The position numbers and the translations under genes were made by a program. From an uncultured Ruminococcus sp. (GTDB lineage Bacteria; Bacillota; Clostridia; Oscillospirales; Acutalibacteraceae), in contig CADCOF010000016.1 of assembly GCA_902802975.1 (NCBI GenBank), positions 1 to 9,390 of the forward strand: a stretch of 9,390 nucleotides of DNA, written 5' to 3'. Below the pieces are notes generated by a model. The model was given only the letters and a program-made list of their open reading frames with translations. It did no database searches and had not been told where the DNA came from. Shown here piece after piece: positions 6,782-9,390 of the stretch. How positions within the stretch are numbered: the first letter of the stretch is position 1; each line of letters starts with the position of its first letter.

Positions 6782-7924
6782 CTAATATTTATTTTTTAAT
6801 TCTTGTTTGATTTTAATTATTTCGTATAAAAATGCTCTTTTGTCAATATTATCAATTATTATAACTTTGCTTTTATCTTTGAGTACCAATACAAGGTTTA
6901 TTTTTCCGTTTTCCTCTTCGAATGTTTCTTCTGTTATTCCGGAAATATCTTTACGTTGAATAATCTTACCTCGATTTTTTATGAATACATACTCATCGCC
7001 TATGATAATATGATCATTTAATGACCTGACGCCATCGTGAAAATCGCTTTCGGCTTTAGCTGCATCGCATTTTTCCATTTGTATCATATATTTTTCATAA
7101 CATGTCTCAAAATTCCCGCTGACAGGATCTTCTGACGAAACGGCTCCAACAGCAAATACCGCAACAAATGAAGTCATAAAAACCACCAAAAAAACAGCAA
7201 GGCTGATTATTTGGAAACAACCCAACATCAACGTTAATAAATTCAACACAATAGCTGCACAGATAATCATATTTGTATTTTTTGTTTTATTCATTTTTCC
7301 GGTAAATAAATATTCTGCTATTTTTTTGTTAAATGTTATTGGCTCTGAATATTGAATAAAATCTGTATTTTTTACTTTTTCAAACAGATCAATAAATTTT
7401 GTAACTTCTTTTGTTGGATATCTATCAGTTGGTAACGAATACAATTTGACCTCGCGCCTATCCCACAAAACCAGAAACAATGATTTTGCTTTCCAAGAAC
7501 CACGCGCACCCTCTTCTGTAGTATATTTTTCTTCCAACGACACTATATCCGTGATTCTGATAACTTCAGGATAATGCCAAATAAATAAGTACGTCTTCCC
7601 TATCACTACACTTCCTTCAAGACAAAACTTACCTTTATCGAAATCCTCAAGCATATTATTAAAAACGGGTCTCTGTGAAAGCTGCGTCATGAATTTATTT
7701 TTCTTGTGATGATTGACTATAATATTTACAATGCCAATTATAATCGATACAACAAAAAATCCCCCTATGGCAATAAATGTTATGTTTTCTATTGGCAAAA
7801 AAATAACTATTACAACTGCAATACCAAGATATCTATATATATCAAAACTAACAGGCACATCGGAACTATCCCAAATGAATTTGATCATCGCTCTTTTAAT
7901 TCTTTCGTCCGATCTGTTGCTCAT
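6782..7924 (-). CDS. Membrane protein with duplicated two-helix plus beta-rich domain module, function unknown
   Basis: I do not recognise this gene. The 380-residue product has two hydrophobic zones, about 31-71 (two helices, YLGIAVVIVIFLP and the stretch from TFIAIGG to NIIV) and about 219-262 (two helices). Each is followed by a soluble, beta-rich, charged domain, about 85-186 and 275-377. The domains resemble each other: VVIGKTYLFI...IRITDIVSLEE...LFLVLWDRREVKLYSL in the first, and IIIGDEYVFI...IQRKDISGITE...LVLVLKDKSKVIIID in the second. This indicates internal duplication of a membrane-hairpin plus PH-like (YcxB-like) module; the fold name is inference. No signal peptide or catalytic motif is seen. 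The gene is clearly more AT-rich than its neighbours, which may mean transfer or relaxed constraint. Its ATG has a purine-rich site GAAAGAGAGATC (7931-7942) and a strong promoter with a palindrome upstream. It lies downstream of hydF in the same direction but has its own promoter. Confidence 0.85.
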   Translation of the reverse strand: MSNRSDERIKRAMIKFIWDSSDVPVSFDIYRYLGIAVVIVIFLPIENITFIAIGGFFVVSIIIGIVNIIVNHHKKNKFMTQLSQRPVFNNMLEDFDKGKFCLEGSVVIGKTYLFIWHYPEVIRITDIVSLEEKYTTEEGARGSWKAKSLFLVLWDRREVKLYSLPTDRYPTKEVTKFIDLFEKVKNTDFIQYSEPITFNKKIAEYLFTGKMNKTKNTNMIICAAIVLNLLTLMLGCFQIISLAVFLVVFMTSFVAVFAVGAVSSEDPVSGNFETCYEKYMIQMEKCDAAKAESDFHDGVRSLNDHIIIGDEYVFIKNRGKIIQRKDISGITEETFEEENGKINLVLVLKDKSKVIIIDNIDKRAFLYEIIKIKQELKNKY

Positions 7925-7955
7925 ATGTTTGATCTCTCTTTCATTGATGTTTCAT

Positions 7956-7974
7956 TGATATAAATATTATATCA
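7956..7974. promoter_or_regulatory. Candidate operator palindrome over the -10 of the membrane protein gene
   Basis: TGATATAA-ATA-TTATATCA is a perfect inverted repeat with 8-bp arms and a 3-bp centre. It covers the -10 element (7966-7971) and the expected transcription start near 7959, where a bound repressor would block transcription. The related hexamer ATTGAT occurs at 7943-7948 and 7954-7959, and inverted as ATCAAT at 7990-7995 across the -35. No regulator gene is in the window. AT-richness makes chance palindromes likelier here. Confidence 0.5.
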
Positions 7975-7994
7975 CAGCAAAAGAGTTGTATCAA
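7966..7994 (-). promoter_or_regulatory. Predicted sigma-A-type promoter of the membrane protein gene
   Basis: Read on the minus strand, TTGATA (7994-7989) and TATAAT (7971-7966) are separated by exactly 17 bases, and the -10 is extended by TG one base upstream (TGATATAAT). Transcription should begin near 7959, giving a leader of about 35 nt that contains two copies of TTCATTGAT (plus-strand sense) 11 bp apart, at 7940-7948 and 7951-7959. Confidence 0.8.
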
Positions 7995-8044
7995 TAACTA
8001 ATCACATAATAACGAAAAATCGAAACTGAACATTAGCGTAAACA

Positions 8045-9238
8045 CTATACAATGTCGCTGATCGACGGAAACGGCGACAAGCTTCGCTTTAGTATCCCGT
8101 TCATATATGCTATTGCAATGCCATAATTGGTCATGGGAACGCCCTGCACCTTTGCGGTACTTAGGCGCGACTGCATTTCTGTTTCGTTAAGCATACATCC
8201 GCCGCAGTGTATAACGAGTTTATACTTCGTAAGATCATCTCTGAACTCCGTGCCGGACGTCCATGTGAAATTCGGCTCTTTTCCCGTAAATCGCTTTATC
8301 AGTGCCGGCAGCTTTACTGTGCCGATATCCCCGCACTGCCTGTGATGAGTGCAGCCCTCGGCTATCAGCACCTCGTCGTTATCATTTATCGAATCAAGCG
8401 CCTTCACGCCTTGCACAGCCTGACGTAAGTTTCCCTTATAATTCGCAAATAGAATCGAAAAAGATGTAAGCGAAATATCCTCCGGTGTGTCTTTGCTTAC
8501 TTTTGCAAATACCTGACTGTCGCAAATAACAAATTTTGGCTTAACATTAAGCATTTGCAAAGTCTGAATAAGCTTATCGTCCTGCGTCACTACGCACATA
8601 GCGTGCGAATCGAGAATATCTCTGATAGTCTGCTGCTGCGGCAGGATAAGTCTGCCCTTTGGAGCCGCCTTGTCGATAGGCACAACGAGAACGACCATAT
8701 CGCCCTCATTTAATTTATCGCCGATAATGCGTACTTCTTTTTCCTCACGTTTCGCCGCTGCTATCATCTCTTTTAGCTGATGAATCCCCTCCCCCGTCTT
8801 TGCGCTGACGCATATCTCGTTTTCTGATTTTGTCGGGTGAGCAGATATATCACTTTTTGTATAAACAACAATATACGGTGTTTCTCTTTTTTTAAGCTTC
8901 TCGATAAGCTCCTTTTCGGGTTCTGTCAAGCCGACAGAACCATCGACAACAACAACCGCTATGTCTGTTTTGGCAAGTGCCTGATAGCTTTTTTCAACGC
9001 GCAGTTTTCCAAGCTCTCCCTCATCGTCGATACCGGGTGTATCTATAATAACAACAGGACCCAGCGGCAGCAGCTCCATAGCCTTTGTAACAGGGTCTGT
9101 AGTTGTTCCCGCAACATGGGACACGATAGCAAGCTGCTGCCCTGTCACTGCGTTTACCAAGCTTGACTTGCCTGCATTTCGTTTTCCAAAGAATCCGATA
9201 TGAGGTCTTTCTCCTGACGGTGTATTATTCAGGCTCAT
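8045..9238 (-). CDS. hydF: [FeFe]-hydrogenase maturation GTPase HydF
   Basis: HydF is the scaffold on which HydE and HydG build the 2Fe subcluster of the H-cluster before delivery to apo-hydrogenase, in the cytosol. The 397-residue product begins with a Ras-like GTPase domain: P-loop GKRNAGKSS (18-26), G2 threonines in GTTTD (44-48), DTPG (66-69) and TKSD (127-130). A dimerisation domain follows. The C-terminal cluster domain has the HydF signature CxHx46CxxC at Cys296, His298, Cys345 and Cys348 (EGCTHHRQCGDIG and IHCGGCMLN). All expected residues are present. The ATG at 9238 is preferred over an in-frame GTG three codons earlier because AAAGGAAG (9254-9247) is well spaced only for the ATG. 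hydE, hydG and the hydrogenase are not in the window. No clear terminator follows, so some read-through into the downstream membrane protein gene is possible. Confidence 0.96.
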   Translation of the reverse strand: MSLNNTPSGERPHIGFFGKRNAGKSSLVNAVTGQQLAIVSHVAGTTTDPVTKAMELLPLGPVVIIDTPGIDDEGELGKLRVEKSYQALAKTDIAVVVVDGSVGLTEPEKELIEKLKKRETPYIVVYTKSDISAHPTKSENEICVSAKTGEGIHQLKEMIAAAKREEKEVRIIGDKLNEGDMVVLVVPIDKAAPKGRLILPQQQTIRDILDSHAMCVVTQDDKLIQTLQMLNVKPKFVICDSQVFAKVSKDTPEDISLTSFSILFANYKGNLRQAVQGVKALDSINDNDEVLIAEGCTHHRQCGDIGTVKLPALIKRFTGKEPNFTWTSGTEFRDDLTKYKLVIHCGGCMLNETEMQSRLSTAKVQGVPMTNYGIAIAYMNGILKRSLSPFPSISDIV

Positions 9239-9246
9239 GTTATTCA

Positions 9247-9254
9247 CTTCCTTT
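9247..9254 (-). promoter_or_regulatory. hydF ribosome binding site fixing the start
   Basis: Minus-strand AAAGGAAG lies 8 nt before the ATG at 9238. For the alternative GTG at 9247 the ribosome site would overlap the start codon itself, which is not workable. This shortens the longest possible reading frame by three residues. Confidence 0.75.
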
Positions 9255-9317
9255 AATATATAGAATTAATTATGATATTGGTCAGTGTTGATAGTTGTTT
9301 TCAAAAGATTCTCATCA

Positions 9318-9348
9318 TATACCCGTTAAACGTTTTAATCAGGGTATA
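9318..9348. promoter_or_regulatory. Candidate dyad upstream of hydF
   Basis: TATACCC (9318-9324) and GGGTATA (9342-9348) form a perfect 7-bp inverted repeat around 17 bases, inside which GTTAAACGTTTTAAT is itself a near-palindrome. It sits about 80-110 bp upstream of the hydF start, within the 150-nt non-coding edge (9239-9390). I find no convincing promoter there. It may be an operator or a transcript hairpin; its inner GTTAA/TTAAT half-sites only loosely resemble a Rex-type redox operator, with the wrong spacing. Confidence 0.3.
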
Positions 9349-9390
9349 GAAATTAGCTTTAGTCTAACACAACTCCACTCTCCTCTCTCC

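Noticed and set aside
7995..8044. Terminator downstream of hydF
   Set aside because: Only a three-base-pair CGA/TCG stem around a T-run is visible; no stable stem with a T-tract is present.

Overview
The window looks like chromosomal DNA from a low-to-moderate GC anaerobic Firmicute, most likely a Clostridia member of the Ruminococcaceae/Oscillospiraceae type. The evidence is a Gram-positive WhiA protein, a [FeFe]-hydrogenase maturation GTPase (HydF), strong GGAGG-type ribosome binding sites and sigma-A-like promoters. The lineage is inferred from gene content only.

Layout, left to right. Bases 20-148 hold a striking array of 20-bp GC-rich units that can fold into alternating hairpins whose stems covary. 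A consensus promoter at 253-281 drives proS (prolyl-tRNA synthetase, short archaeal/eukaryal-type architecture), followed 27 nt later by metA (homoserine O-acyltransferase, predicted acetyl-CoA-specific). A 189-nt gap then contains two GC-rich hairpins sharing a GGG(G)CACG tail and looks like an inserted repeat. Next comes a tight same-strand run: whiA, queD, queE, folE, queC, queF. A 13-bp hairpin terminator flanked by A- and T-rich tracts closes the run at 6716-6757 and probably serves both strands.

On the minus strand lie an AT-rich gene for an unrecognised 380-residue membrane protein built from two copies of a [two-helix membrane segment + cytosolic beta-rich domain] module, and upstream of it hydF. 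The membrane protein gene has a near-consensus promoter (TTGATA-17-TATAAT) whose -10 element sits inside a perfect 8+3+8 palindrome, a strong operator candidate.

Functionally, folE-queD-queE-queC-queF encode the whole route from GTP to preQ1, the free-base precursor of the tRNA nucleoside queuosine: GTP to dihydroneopterin triphosphate (FolE), to carboxytetrahydropterin (QueD), to carboxydeazaguanine (QueE), to preQ0 (QueC), to preQ1 (QueF). The later steps on tRNA (Tgt, QueA, QueG/QueH) are not in the window. The less usual points are that whiA, normally beside yvcJ/yvcK, is instead translationally coupled to the head of the preQ1 operon, that no preQ1 riboswitch is visible, and that the duplicated membrane protein with its operator-like palindrome lies between two well-understood loci. 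I see no CRISPR, transposase, phage gene, rRNA or tRNA.
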